From contig JBFMHE010000001.1 in the NCBI GenBank assembly GCA_040752355.1, forward strand, positions 1-64,000: DNA of 64,000 nt, read 5' to 3'. This DNA comes from Nitrospirota bacterium (lineage in GTDB: Bacteria; Nitrospirota; Thermodesulfovibrionia; Thermodesulfovibrionales; Dissulfurispiraceae). The notes under the pieces were generated by a model. That model did no database searches, was not told the origin of the DNA, and saw only the letters and a list, made by a program, of their open reading frames with translations. Every line of letters begins with the position of its first letter. Positions within the stretch are counted from its first letter, which is position 1. The position numbers and the translations under genes were made by a program. Positions 1 through 6,837 of the stretch are shown one piece after another.

Positions 1-121
1 TTGCCTTGAATGCTGCCCCGTGATTCCTTCTCGGTCTTTTCCCCATTGCCGCTGCTCCTTTCTGTTCCCCTATTTTAGAGCAGCTTTATCACTTATGTCC
101 CTGTCTATTTTTTCCAGACCA
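1..121 (-). mobile_element. End of an IS3-family insertion sequence with the first codons of orfA
   Basis: On the minus strand an ATG at 46-44 opens MGKRPRRNHGAAFKA and runs off the window edge. This is the typical start of an IS3-family OrfA (helix-turn-helix subunit of the transposase). A good ribosome binding site, AAGGAG, lies at 55-60. The sequence from 47 to about 121 is the non-coding end of the element. Read outward-in on the minus strand it begins TGGTCTGG (114-121), a plausible terminal inverted repeat of the IS2/IS3 type. The other end is outside the window, so target duplication cannot be checked. To the right, a cassette gene resumes in mid-protein. Confidence 0.72.
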
Positions 122-380
122 GCTCTTTCCTGGGAATACAAAGAAACAGAGAGCATGGTTTAAAGAAATATTTTATGAGGGCCATATCCCCCACAAATTG
201 ATTTATCTGAAAGCAGATGATCAACTATGCTTAAAGCGACTTAAACAACGAAGGAAGAGTTCACCGGAACGCGCTCGATTTGATACGGAAGAGGTTTTTC
301 ATCAGGTAAACAGTTATTTTCAAGCCCCTACAGATGGTGAAGGGTTTAATGTTGAAGTCGTGAATCAATCGAACTTATAA
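122..380 (+). pseudogene. 3' fragment of an AAA-family ATPase/kinase gene cut by the IS element
   Basis: The reading frame is open from the IS edge to the stop at 378-380. It reads FPGNTKKQRAWFKEIFYEGH at 126-185 and ends in a conserved EGFNV block. This matches the C-terminal half of small P-loop ATPases related to zeta-toxin-like kinases, in which a VLDFPxNT motif follows the Walker B strand. The Walker A half is missing, because the frame meets the inserted element at about 121. A TTG at 198 gives a 60-residue open frame, but it lies within the conserved region and is unlikely to be a real start. The fragment is probably the first gene of the first visible integron cassette. Confidence 0.6.
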
Positions 381-400
381 CATTTAAACGGAGGGATGAA

Positions 401-796
401 TTGTTGCAACATCCAGTAATCACACAAATTGAAAAAGCAGATAAAGCAATAGTCGCAGAAGATTTTGACACTCTTCTCGATATTTATACTGATGAAGCGA
501 TATTGGTTGTCGAGCCAGGAAGAAATGCCATCGGTAAAAATGCTATTAGAAAAGCGTTTGAGGCTATAGCTGTTTATTTCAAAAATGGTCTACAGGTAAG
601 GCAAGAAGGCTTGAAGGTTCTGGAGTCTGGTGATACGGCTTTGGTATTGGCAAATACGGTTATTTCGGCACCCAATTTGCCAACTACCACTCGCAAAGCA
701 ACATACGTTTTTACTAAAAGCGCAAACGGCGATTGGTTGTGTGCGATCGACAATTCATATGGCCATGAAATTATTAGAACTGGCGAAAATGCATAA
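401..796 (+). CDS. SnoaL/NTF2-like domain protein (cassette cargo)
   Basis: This 131-residue protein has the cone-like NTF2 fold pattern of the SnoaL/SgcJ/DUF4440 group: an N-terminal helix with ADKAIVAEDFDTLLDIYTDE, then a curved sheet ending in YVFTKSANGDWLCAIDN. Family members include ketosteroid-isomerase-like enzymes and binding proteins, and no substrate can be assigned. The start is TTG at 401, preceded by GGAGGG about five bases upstream. An ATG at 396 is out of frame and closes quickly. The last codons run into the attC site at 791, as is usual for compact cassettes. The 20-base gap to the truncated ATPase holds no attC, so both probably belong to one cassette. Confidence 0.7.
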   Translation: MLQHPVITQIEKADKAIVAEDFDTLLDIYTDEAILVVEPGRNAIGKNAIRKAFEAIAVYFKNGLQVRQEGLKVLESGDTALVLANTVISAPNLPTTTRKATYVFTKSANGDWLCAIDNSYGHEIIRTGENA

Positions 797-865
797 CAAC
801 CGCATCAACTCGGACTGACAATTCCGCTGCGCTTCATTGCCAGCCGGTTATGCGGAGCGTTATGC
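791..865 (+). other. attC site 1 of the integron cassette array
   Basis: R'' is GCATAAC (791-797) and R' is GTTATGC (859-865), exact reverse complements. The internal arms can fold. At 75 bases and with a different interior, this attC differs from the later sites, so the cassette has a different origin. Confidence 0.85.
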
Positions 866-892
866 TTACAAGAATACGGAAGAATTAAGACA

Positions 893-1471
893 ATGTTAAA
901 TTTCGACAGCGAAGAACGAGCAATAAAGCATTTGAAGCAAATTCGCTGTGTTATGGCTACCTTGTGGTTTCTCGGTATGGCATTTATAGGAACGTTCAAG
1001 AATGAAACCGTTGCTGGATTTACTGGATTAGTATTAACGGGCCTTACCATATATTTGTATTACACTGAAAAAGAGAAAGTCATGAATCAGTTAAAATCGA
1101 ATCGGAAAACAGAGCAAATAGCAACCAATCCTACTACTACGGCCTCAGTCGCAGACCCTAAGTCTTTTATGTCCAACAAAAAGATAATAATTTTGGCAGT
1201 AATTATCTCTCTTGTCATATCAGCTTACAAGGTTGCTTCTAAATATATGTCAACGGCAAACGAAAAAGCGAAACTTGTTAGTACCGGTATGAGCATAGAT
1301 GAGGTTGAAAGCATTTTAGGTCGCCACGACGACAGTCGGTGGTATCAGATTTCCGGAAGCGACCATCTCTGGTGGAGATACCCCGATGGATCAAGGTTAT
1401 ACTTAGAGTTTCGGAAAGTCCCCTATAAACCATTTCATCCAGGCAGATTAGAAAAAATTACCACTGAATGA
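893..1471 (+). CDS. Membrane protein of unknown function with SmpA/BamE-like tail
   Basis: This 192-residue protein is not recognised as a named family. It has two hydrophobic stretches at about residues 18-57 and a third at about 96-113. A hydrophilic domain follows: VSTGMSIDEVESILGRHDD, then WWRYPDGSRLYLEF. The G-M-S-x-x-E-V-x-x-x-L-G pattern resembles BLIP-like/SmpA (BamE) domains. It is the only gene in its cassette (859-1524), between attC sites 1 and 2. Base composition is AT-richer than the chromosome to the right of 9980, as expected for imported cassettes. Confidence 0.65.
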   Translation: MLNFDSEERAIKHLKQIRCVMATLWFLGMAFIGTFKNETVAGFTGLVLTGLTIYLYYTEKEKVMNQLKSNRKTEQIATNPTTTASVADPKSFMSNKKIIILAVIISLVISAYKVASKYMSTANEKAKLVSTGMSIDEVESILGRHDDSRWYQISGSDHLWWRYPDGSRLYLEFRKVPYKPFHPGRLEKITTE

Positions 1472-1517
1472 TTTAAATGCCAAATTCAAAGGAGAACATA
1501 AATACATCGATTAAAAC

Positions 1518-1583
1518 GCATAACGACGCGCTTCACTGGATCGCGGGATACTGCCCCGCTCCCAGTGAGCTTGTGTGTTACAC
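1518..1583 (+). other. attC site 2
   Basis: R'' GCATAAC (1518-1524) is the exact complement of the R' that starts its own cassette at 859. R' is GTTACAC (1577-1583). The interior shows the array-typical motif with a GGATCGCGGG...CCCCGCTCCC hairpin. Confidence 0.92.
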
Positions 1584-1623
1584 ATAAAAATAATAACGAC
1601 AAAATAACGACAACAAGAATAAA

Positions 1624-2502
1624 ATGACAATTATACTTGCAATTCTTGGCGCATTAATGGTCGCTTTTATTATCTACCTCGGTATCAACGCACGTCGCGG
1701 TCACAGAATTGCCGTCCATCTGGATATGTTTGAAAGGTTATATGACAAAACCTTCGCGGATACCAAATCAAAAAATCTGGCGTTATCGACCGGATTGATG
1801 CAGTTCAAGATATGCCCTCGTTTTTCTCAACTGACAAGTGATGATATTGATTCAATTACATCTATTCTCGCGCCATTGTCAGACCCAAAGGCAATAATCA
1901 GTAGAATTGTACTGCAAATGGATTCAAAACGCGCAGTGAGAGCTTTAAAAGATGCTGACTTCTTGGCAGACATCGCCAAGATTTACGAAAAACAACCATC
2001 AAAGGAATTATCGGATGCTGAGACAGAGATTTTAGAAGAGAAGGCGGAAGATTTGCTTGCTTCATGTCGTACCTTGCTCGGCATATTGCAGCCGACCTTG
2101 TACCGTAAGTACCCCGAACTGCTTACCTTATCTGACGACACAAAGGTTACTTTTTTCGGCACTATAGCTTTCGTTTGGACTGCTTGTGTCAGACTGCATT
2201 TTGATGTATCAGAGGAGCGACGTACTGCGATAGAGCGGTTAGTTCAAGACGAACTGGAGAAATGGCATCCAGACGCACTAAACGAATACGTGAACCTACA
2301 CAGATTCGCGTCGGAACGGCTTGAACAAGAACCAGATAGAGAAGAACGCGGTCACTTGGTATTTGCCCTGGCTGCACTCTGGGCAGTGGCTAAAATAACC
2401 AATGAAGACCAAGTGACCGGGAAAGGCATCGAAATAGCTGAAACATTGGCTGCTCTGTTTCTAGAGGAGACGACGGGATATTGGAAATCGAAGAATGTGT
2501 AA
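1624..2502 (+). CDS. Hypothetical protein with N-terminal membrane anchor
   Basis: This 292-residue protein is not recognised. One transmembrane helix at about residues 3-22 is followed by a soluble, mostly helical, charged region. The C-terminal half has alternating acidic helices (for example SEERRTAIERLVQDELEKW) and an Ala/Leu-rich segment FALAALWAVAKI. It is the sole gene of its cassette, and its stop codon lies inside attC 3. The start ATG at 1624 follows an A-rich leader with no strong ribosome binding site. It could be an anchored regulatory or defence-related protein, but nothing in the sequence decides this. Confidence 0.62.
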   Translation: MTIILAILGALMVAFIIYLGINARRGHRIAVHLDMFERLYDKTFADTKSKNLALSTGLMQFKICPRFSQLTSDDIDSITSILAPLSDPKAIISRIVLQMDSKRAVRALKDADFLADIAKIYEKQPSKELSDAETEILEEKAEDLLASCRTLLGILQPTLYRKYPELLTLSDDTKVTFFGTIAFVWTACVRLHFDVSEERRTAIERLVQDELEKWHPDALNEYVNLHRFASERLEQEPDREERGHLVFALAALWAVAKITNEDQVTGKGIEIAETLAALFLEETTGYWKSKNV

Positions 2503-2556
2503 CAATTCATTTCACGGGATCGCGTAAAACGCTCCCCGTGAATTCAAGCGTTACAC
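2497..2556 (+). other. attC site 3
   Basis: R'' GTGTAAC (2497-2503) is the exact complement of GTTACAC at 1577, the start of this cassette. R' is GTTACAC (2550-2556). The site is 60 bases long, with strong internal arms TTCACGGGATCG / CCCCGTGAA. Confidence 0.93.
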
Positions 2557-2569
2557 AAAAGGAGATAAT

Positions 2570-3166
2570 ATGAAGACAAAGAATATCGTGATCAGCTTGT
2601 TCGCACTTTTCATTATGCCAGGGTGTGCAGCAATGTTAGTGCCTGAGACAAATGATCCAATTGAGAAGCTTAAGTGGGCAGGTGAATTATTTGACCGTCA
2701 AGAGAGGCCCTTACCGGCTGAGAGGCTGATCAATGAGGCAATCGAAATATGTAAGAACAACAATAATCAATCATGCCTCGGCAGAGCTTACCTAAACTAT
2801 GGTTTCTTTTTTCGATCTCCATCGATAAGAAAATGGGAAAAAACATATAAGGAAAGTGGCTTCATTGATAAAACGGCCACTTATGAAAATCGACTGATAA
2901 AATCAAAGGAATATTTTGAGAAGGCTATAGCAAGCTTTTTACAAACAAATGAATATGATGCACTCACGAGCGCATATTTGAATCTTGGCTTTGCCTATTA
3001 TTTCTTGGGTGATCATAAAGCTGAATGCGAGCCATATGCTAAGAGCCTCGAGTACCATTTAAAAAATATTGAAGCTAACCCAAATGCAGACGTTATTCTT
3101 CCGCCTGGGTTCTCAAGCTACAAAGAATATTTATCTGTTCAGCAGAAACGTGCAGGCTGTTTATAA
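2570..3166 (+). CDS. Lipoprotein with tetratricopeptide-like repeats
   Basis: This 198-residue protein starts with a lipoprotein signal ending MPGC (cysteine at residue 19), so it is probably anchored in a membrane. The mature part is helical with TPR-like pairs: ERLINEAIEICKNN, LGRAYLNYGFFF, SKEYFEKAIASFLQ, SAYLNLGFAYYFLG and CEPYAKSLEYHLKN. Such domains usually bind protein partners, but none can be named. An AGGAGA ribosome binding site precedes the ATG. It is the only gene in its cassette. Confidence 0.72.
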   Translation: MKTKNIVISLFALFIMPGCAAMLVPETNDPIEKLKWAGELFDRQERPLPAERLINEAIEICKNNNNQSCLGRAYLNYGFFFRSPSIRKWEKTYKESGFIDKTATYENRLIKSKEYFEKAIASFLQTNEYDALTSAYLNLGFAYYFLGDHKAECEPYAKSLEYHLKNIEANPNADVILPPGFSSYKEYLSVQQKRAGCL

Positions 3167-3198
3167 AAAGAAGGTACTACATGACGAGATGAAATATT

Positions 3199-3264
3199 GT
3201 ATAACAGTTCACTTCAAGGGATCGCGCGGAACTACCGCGCTCCCCTTGAGCTTTGGCGTTAGCA
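3199..3264 (+). other. attC site 4
   Basis: R'' GTATAAC (3199-3205) differs by one base from the complement of GTTACAC at 2550. R' is GTTAGCA (3258-3264). The interior is TTCACTTCAAGGGATCGCGC...GCGCTCCCCTTGAG, a clear imperfect hairpin. Confidence 0.9.
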
Positions 3265-3332
3265 GGAAAAGTAAGATGAAGACCACACCCCTCTGTTGCC
3301 AAAATGCACACAATGTGCTAATCTACCAATAA

Positions 3333-3611
3333 ATGAAATATATAAATTGGAATACTGAAAAGAGCCTAAAACTTAAAGAGTTAAGAGGAATCAGCTTTGA
3401 GGATGTGGTTTATTATATTGAGAAAGGCGATATTTTGGATGACTATCTGCATCCAAATCAAAAGAGATATCCAGCTCAGCGAATAATGGTAATTGGCATA
3501 GACAATTACGCATACCTTGTGCCCTATGTTGAGGATGAAGAAGAATTATTTCTGAAAACAATCATCCCTTGCAGAAAGGCAACGAGTAAATATTTAGGAG
3601 GAGAAAAATGA
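3333..3611 (+). CDS. BrnT-like toxin candidate of a toxin-antitoxin pair
   Basis: This 92-residue protein has a compact mixed alpha/beta pattern: INWNTEKSLKLKELRGISFEDVVYYI, a hydrophobic strand IMVIGIDNYAYLVPYV, and an acidic turn before FLKTIIPCRKATSKYL. The layout (W-N-x-E-K, then G-I-S-F-E-D) recalls the BrnT/RelE-fold ribonuclease toxins and the small cassette proteins that accompany CopG-type antitoxins. Its stop overlaps the start of the next gene (ATGA at 3608-3611), so the two are translationally coupled, toxin first as in brnT-brnA. Toxin activity is inferred. Confidence 0.65.
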   Translation: MKYINWNTEKSLKLKELRGISFEDVVYYIEKGDILDDYLHPNQKRYPAQRIMVIGIDNYAYLVPYVEDEEELFLKTIIPCRKATSKYLGGEK

Positions 3612-3886
3612 AAACTAAACTGACAAAAGAAGAACAAGAGATATTAGATAGCTATGAAAGAGGCGAATGGATGCCGGTCAAAAATCTTGCAGCAAGGAAA
3701 GCAGAGCTCAGAAGGTACGCAAGGAATACCTTAAAGAAGGATAAAAGACTAAATATAAGAATTTCCGAAAGAGACTTGAATGAACTGCAAAAAAAGGCAG
3801 CAAGCGAGGGCTTACCCTATCAGACATATGTTTCAAGCATAATCCATAAATTTATTAACGGCAAACTGATAGAAGCAAAAAATTGA
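3608..3886 (+). CDS. CopG/ribbon-helix-helix-type antitoxin candidate
   Basis: This 92-residue basic protein partners the toxin candidate just upstream. The C-terminal half reads KDKRLNIRISERDLNELQKK and then GLPYQTYVSSIIHKF. That is the strand-helix-helix pattern of RHH/CopG DNA-binding antitoxins, including the typical G-x-x-Y-Q-T-Y. The N-terminal part, EEQEILDSYERGEWMPVKNL, would be the toxin-contact arm seen in such antitoxins. AGGAGG at 3597-3602 gives a strong ribosome binding site. The antitoxin probably represses the pair by binding its promoter, though no operator was identified. Confidence 0.75.
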   Translation: MKTKLTKEEQEILDSYERGEWMPVKNLAARKAELRRYARNTLKKDKRLNIRISERDLNELQKKAASEGLPYQTYVSSIIHKFINGKLIEAKN

Positions 3887-3888
3887 TC

Positions 3889-3956
3889 TGCTAACAAATC
3901 ACTCCACGGGATCGGCGGGTAACGACCCCGCCTCCCCATGAGTTCAGGCGTTGGCC
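3889..3956 (+). other. attC site 5
   Basis: R'' TGCTAAC (3889-3895) is the exact complement of GTTAGCA at 3258. R' is GTTGGCC (3950-3956). The interior has the shared GGGATCGGCGGG...CCCCGCCTCCCC arms. Confidence 0.94.
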
Positions 3957-3984
3957 AGAAAATAAATAACGACGGATAAAGACG

Positions 3985-4404
3985 GTGAAGATAACTTGGA
4001 TTCAGTGCAAGAGCTATGATGATGCTAAAGATTTTTGCGACATCATATATCTGCAACAATGGAATGATAAACCATTTTATTGGGGCATCTGCAATAATTC
4101 GGTTTTCGGCGGAAATCCCCGGGCAATAAAAGACAGACGACGTAATCCCCGATACGGACCATCCTATCGCCACTGGATTGAGGGTTGCCTTCAACACGGA
4201 GGAAAGTTATACATTGGACAACCGACAGAGAGAAAAAATTACAGCCTTGAAGACATCGAATTATCATTAATCGCTCAGTTCCCCTCAGAGATGAATTTGG
4301 AGAATAATGCACGAATGACAATTCAAAACATCGATCATAGTGGTGACATCCCAGAATGCATTAAATTAAAAACGACCAACGTCGATTCAGGCATCCGGAA
4401 ATAG
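3985..4404 (+). CDS. Hypothetical protein, faint resemblance to GIY-YIG nucleases
   Basis: This 139-residue protein starts with GTG at 3985. It is not firmly recognised. Features are FYWGICNNSVFGG, a basic stretch DRRRNPRYGPSYRHWIEGCL, GKLYIGQP, and an acidic helix SLEDIELSLIAQFPSEMNL. The order of a Y-W-G-I strand, Arg-rich segment, Tyr/His and a Glu-containing helix loosely recalls GIY-YIG enzymes, but the canonical motif is not intact. It is the first gene of a three-gene cassette (3950-5017) with a DUF4160/DUF2442 pair downstream and no attC between them. Confidence 0.5.
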   Translation: MKITWIQCKSYDDAKDFCDIIYLQQWNDKPFYWGICNNSVFGGNPRAIKDRRRNPRYGPSYRHWIEGCLQHGGKLYIGQPTERKNYSLEDIELSLIAQFPSEMNLENNARMTIQNIDHSGDIPECIKLKTTNVDSGIRK

Positions 4405-4497
4405 AAAATTGCCTTTTTCATTGTCTCAGGCTTTATTCTGGCCACTGTTCAAAAGCAAACAATAGACAACTTTTTGATAAACCATATATAATTCAAT

Positions 4498-4755
4498 ATG
4501 CCAACGGTCAAGAAAATTCCTGGGCCTTATCGTTATTTTTTTTATAGCTTTGATTGTAATGAGCAAATGCATGTACATGTTCAAAGGGACAAGATGATTT
4601 GCAAATTTTGGCTGGAACCGGTTGCATTGAGCCAGAACCACGGTTTTTCATCGAAAGAGCTCAATATTATACGGAAATCCATTATAAACAATAGACAAAA
4701 AATATTGGAGGCGTGGCATGAACACTGCGGTGAAATTACAGGAAGTAAGAATTAA
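4498..4755 (+). CDS. DUF4160 domain protein (toxin-antitoxin-like pair)
   Basis: This 85-residue protein has the DUF4160 layout: MPTVKKIPGPYRYFFYSFD, then N-E-x-x-H-V-H-V (EQMHVHVQRD), then AKFWLEPV-like CKFWLEPVALSQNHGF, and a C-terminal helix NRQKILEAWHEHCG. Proteins of this family are often encoded directly before DUF2442 proteins, in operons treated as putative toxin-antitoxin pairs. The histidine pair is the family hallmark. The gene overlaps the DUF2442 gene by 38 bases, implying coupled translation. The biochemical role is not established. Confidence 0.85.
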   Translation: MPTVKKIPGPYRYFFYSFDCNEQMHVHVQRDKMICKFWLEPVALSQNHGFSSKELNIIRKSIINNRQKILEAWHEHCGEITGSKN

Positions 4756-5041
4756 AGATATAAAAGTTACAGAGGATACAATAACTGCCCAACTCGTTGA
4801 CGGGCGCATAATCAGTGTCCCGCTTGCATGGTCATGGCGGTTATCTGAGGCGACCCCAAAACAGCGATCTAACTACAGAATAATAGGCAATGGCCATGGA
4901 GTACACTGGCCGGATATAGATGAAGACATTAGCGCCGAAGGTATGCTGTATGGTATTCCCGCTCCCCACCCCGTCAAACGTGCGATGAAATCAAAACCTG
5001 ATAAAAGGACGGCCAACAAATCGCTCCAGCGGACGCGGTGA
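4718..5041 (+). CDS. DUF2442 domain protein (partner of DUF4160)
   Basis: This 107-residue protein reads VRIKDIKVTEDTITAQLVDG, then ISVPLAWSWRLSEATPKQRSNY and GHGVHWPDIDEDISAEGML. These are the core strands of DUF2442, whose best-known feature is the W-P-x-x-D-E-D-I-S motif. Its C-terminal tail (KPDKRTANKSLQRTR) is encoded by the attC sequence at 5011 onwards, so the original protein end was probably replaced when the cassette formed. It starts inside the upstream gene. The likely role is antitoxin or regulator, by analogy only. Confidence 0.85.
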   Translation: MNTAVKLQEVRIKDIKVTEDTITAQLVDGRIISVPLAWSWRLSEATPKQRSNYRIIGNGHGVHWPDIDEDISAEGMLYGIPAPHPVKRAMKSKPDKRTANKSLQRTR

Positions 5042-5077
5042 AACCCGCGCCGCTCCCCCTGAGCTTCTGTGTTATAA
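5011..5077 (+). other. attC site 6
   Basis: R'' GGCCAAC (5011-5017) is the exact complement of GTTGGCC at 3950. R' is GTTATAA (5071-5077). The first part overlaps the end of the DUF2442 gene. Confidence 0.93.
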
Positions 5078-5143
5078 CAAGACATAAATAACCTGACCGC
5101 TCGCCATCTTGACAAACCGTGTCATACATTGTAAACATATAGC

Positions 5144-5413
5144 ATGATTGTTTACGAAGAAAATATCAAAAAAGCGATTACCAAGGGTTCTTTACCCAGA
5201 GATGTCTTTAAAAGATTTAACAACGTTTTTATCGCGCTTGATACAACTCACGATTTAAGCCTTTTTGACATTAAGAAATTAAAGACATCTGATAAAAGGA
5301 CATACTACCGCGTCAGAAAAGGAAAATACAGGGCCATATTCTATATTGAGGACAGCAGCTGTTTTGTTATCTCAATTGCCAAAAGAGAGGAGGTATACGA
5401 TAAATGGGAGTGA
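5144..5413 (+). CDS. RelE/ParE-superfamily toxin
   Basis: This 89-residue protein has the RelE fold order: N-terminal helices (ENIKKAITKGSLPRDVFKRF), FDIKKLKTSDKRTYYRVRKGKYRAIFYIED, then VISIAKREEVYDKWE. The K-L-x-x-x-Y-R-x-R-x-G-x-Y-R core and the terminal R-x-E-V-Y are family hallmarks. RelE toxins cleave ribosome-bound mRNA. The gene overlaps the downstream antitoxin by 10 bases (5404-5413), so the pair is coupled, toxin first. Confidence 0.88.
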   Translation: MIVYEENIKKAITKGSLPRDVFKRFNNVFIALDTTHDLSLFDIKKLKTSDKRTYYRVRKGKYRAIFYIEDSSCFVISIAKREEVYDKWE

Positions 5414-5619
5414 TATCCATCAGGTTGAATAAAGAAGAGGAGCGGATTTTAAAAAAATTGTCCGAACATTTTCATGAGGACAAGTCGGCTTTGGTCAAAA
5501 AATCGTTGCATGAGCTGTATGAAAATATTCTTGATTTGGACGAAATAAAGAAATTTGAGACTAAAGAACGCAAAGGCAAAACAACTTTTTATACGGCAGA
5601 AGATATTCTGAAATCATAA
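5404..5619 (+). CDS. Ribbon-helix-helix antitoxin (RelB/DUF6290-like)
   Basis: This 71-residue protein begins with a ribbon-helix-helix (ISIRLNKEEERILKKLSEHF, then DKSALVKKSLHELYENI). A charged toxin-binding tail ends TTFYTAEDILKS. Antitoxins of this kind bind both the promoter and the RelE toxin encoded just upstream. The ATG at 5404 follows a ribosome binding site (GAGAGGAGG) inside the toxin gene. The pair fills the cassette between attC 6 and attC 7. Confidence 0.87.
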   Translation: MGVISIRLNKEEERILKKLSEHFHEDKSALVKKSLHELYENILDLDEIKKFETKERKGKTTFYTAEDILKS

Positions 5620-5624
5620 GGCCG

Positions 5625-5692
5625 TTATAACAATTCACTTCATGGGATCGGCGGGAAACTGCCCCGCCTCCCCATGAGTTCTGGCGTTAGGC
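5625..5692 (+). other. attC site 7
   Basis: R'' TTATAAC (5625-5631) is the exact complement of GTTATAA at 5071. R' is GTTAGGC (5686-5692). The interior is nearly identical to attC sites 8, 9 and 12. Confidence 0.95.
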
Positions 5693-5765
5693 TAAAACGA
5701 ACTACCCACATCAACAGCCATACCGATATATTGCTCATTCAGCCATATATTGATATACTACCCTT

Positions 5766-6053
5766 ATGAGTAAAGTCCGTTTTGAATGGGATGAAAAGAA
5801 GGATGCGGAGAATATCGCTAAGCACAATATCTCGTTTTCACTGGCTCAGCATGCATTTTTTGATCCCAGCCGTGTAATAGTTGAGGATATCAGTCATAGC
5901 TCGGAGGAAGAACGATTTTACTGCATAGGCCGTGTCGGCGATGGCATAGTGACCGTAAGGTTTACGTATCGTGGTAATGTTATCCGCATCTACGGTGCGG
6001 GATATTGGAGAAAAGGGAGGAAGATATATGAAGAGCAAAATAAAATATACTGA
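5766..6053 (+). CDS. brnT: BrnT family toxin
   Basis: This 95-residue protein shows the BrnT hallmarks FEWDEKKDAENIAKHNISF, an acidic turn after FDPSRVIVED, the R-F-x-x-I-G strand (ERFYCIGRVGDGIVTVRFTYRGNVIRI), and a basic end YWRKGRKIYEE. BrnT is a RelE-fold ribonuclease that inhibits translation. It is neutralised by BrnA, encoded immediately downstream and overlapping by 26 bases. The start at 5766 has no clear Shine-Dalgarno, so expression may be low or leaderless. Confidence 0.9.
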   Translation: MSKVRFEWDEKKDAENIAKHNISFSLAQHAFFDPSRVIVEDISHSSEEERFYCIGRVGDGIVTVRFTYRGNVIRIYGAGYWRKGRKIYEEQNKIY

Positions 6054-6267
6054 TCAACCTATGGGCGAGTTGAAAGTTGTTAAAGACTTTCTTCCTAAAC
6101 CGGAGCAGTTGGCCTTGAAGGAGGAAAACGTCAAAATTACAATTTCTCTGAACAAATCGAGCATTGATTTTTTCAAGAAAAAGGCCAAAGAGCAGCACAC
6201 ATCATATCAAAAAATGATTCGGCGCCTAATAGATTGGTACGCCTCGCAGTATCAAAAAGGTGCCTAA
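6028..6267 (+). CDS. brnA: BrnA-type antitoxin
   Basis: This 79-residue protein starts at the ATG at 6028, preceded by GGGAGG at 6015-6020. An upstream in-frame ATG at 5971 lies deep inside brnT and is less likely. The C-terminal half, VKITISLNKSSIDFFKKKAK then TSYQKMIRRLIDWYA, is the RHH DNA-binding module of BrnA. The N-terminal part would wrap the toxin. BrnA normally represses its own operon with BrnT as co-repressor. The stop codon lies inside attC 8. Confidence 0.9.
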   Translation: MKSKIKYTDQPMGELKVVKDFLPKPEQLALKEENVKITISLNKSSIDFFKKKAKEQHTSYQKMIRRLIDWYASQYQKGA

Positions 6268-6329
6268 CAATTCACTCCATGGGATCGGCGGGAAACTGCC
6301 CCGCCTCCCCATGAGTTCAGGCGTTATGT
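6263..6329 (+). other. attC site 8
   Basis: R'' GCCTAAC (6263-6269) is the exact complement of GTTAGGC at 5686. R' is GTTATGT (6323-6329). Confidence 0.95.
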
Positions 6330-6386
6330 ATTAATAAAAGGCCAATTAAAATGCTATGATATGAGAAAAGATGAGAGAGGTTTAAT

Positions 6387-6584
6387 ATGAAAACTAAATT
6401 GAATATGATTTATTGGAAGGGCAAGAAATACTGGGTAGGCAAATTGCTTGAGCGTCCCGACATAATGACTCAGGGCGAGACCCTTGCTGAACTTGAAGAA
6501 AATATGAAAGAGGCATACATGCTTATGACAATGGAAGATGTTCCTGCAAAGCACAAGATCAAGAAACTCGAACTGGCTGTATGA
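6387..6584 (+). CDS. hicB: HicB-like antitoxin (short form)
   Basis: This 65-residue protein reads KLNMIYWKGKKYWVGKLLERPDIMTQG, then TLAELEENMKEAYMLM. This is the partial RNase-H-like fold of HicB antitoxins (strand, G-x-x-x-x-x-P-x-x-x-T-Q-G-x-T-x-x-E-A-x-x-N-x-x-E-A). It lacks the C-terminal RHH/HTH domain of longer HicB proteins, so DNA binding may be weak or absent. The stop overlaps the hicA start (ATGA at 6581-6584). Antitoxin-first order is one of the two known hic arrangements. Confidence 0.85.
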   Translation: MKTKLNMIYWKGKKYWVGKLLERPDIMTQGETLAELEENMKEAYMLMTMEDVPAKHKIKKLELAV

Positions 6585-6754
6585 AACGCAAAACGTTAAT
6601 CAAGAAATTAACCGCCCTCGGTTGTATTCTTGAAAGACACGGCAGTAACCACGACTTATATAAAAATCCCACCACAGGCAAAAAACAGCCGGTTCCACGC
6701 CATAATGAAATAGATGAAACTCTCGCAAAACATATCTTAAAAGAATTAACATAA
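6581..6754 (+). CDS. hicA: HicA toxin, 57 residues
   Basis: This short gene reads MKRKTLIKKLTALGCILERH, then GSNHDLYKNPTTGKKQPVPRHNEIDETLAKHILKEL and stops at 6752-6754. It contains the HicA core: K-K-L-x-x-x-G-x-x-x-x-R-x-G-S-N-H-x-x-Y, with the catalytic histidine in GSNH, and V-P-R-H-x-E-I. HicA is a double-stranded-RNA-binding-fold mRNA interferase. At 57 residues it is of normal length for the family. It overlaps hicB by four bases, and its last codons form the R'' site of attC 9. Confidence 0.92.
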   Translation: MKRKTLIKKLTALGCILERHGSNHDLYKNPTTGKKQPVPRHNEIDETLAKHILKELT

Positions 6755-6816
6755 CACTTCACTTCATGGGATCGGCGGGAAACTGCCCCGCCTCCCCCTG
6801 AGCTCACGCGTTCGAG
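6749..6816 (+). other. attC site 9
   Basis: R'' ACATAAC (6749-6755) is the exact complement of GTTATGT at 6323. R' is GTTCGAG (6810-6816). Confidence 0.94.
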
Positions 6817-6837
6817 CTAAGGAGAAACTGGAGCCTC

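Noticed and set aside
3985-4404. Firm GIY-YIG nuclease assignment
   Set aside because: The GIY...YIG motif is not intact and the similarity is only in layout.
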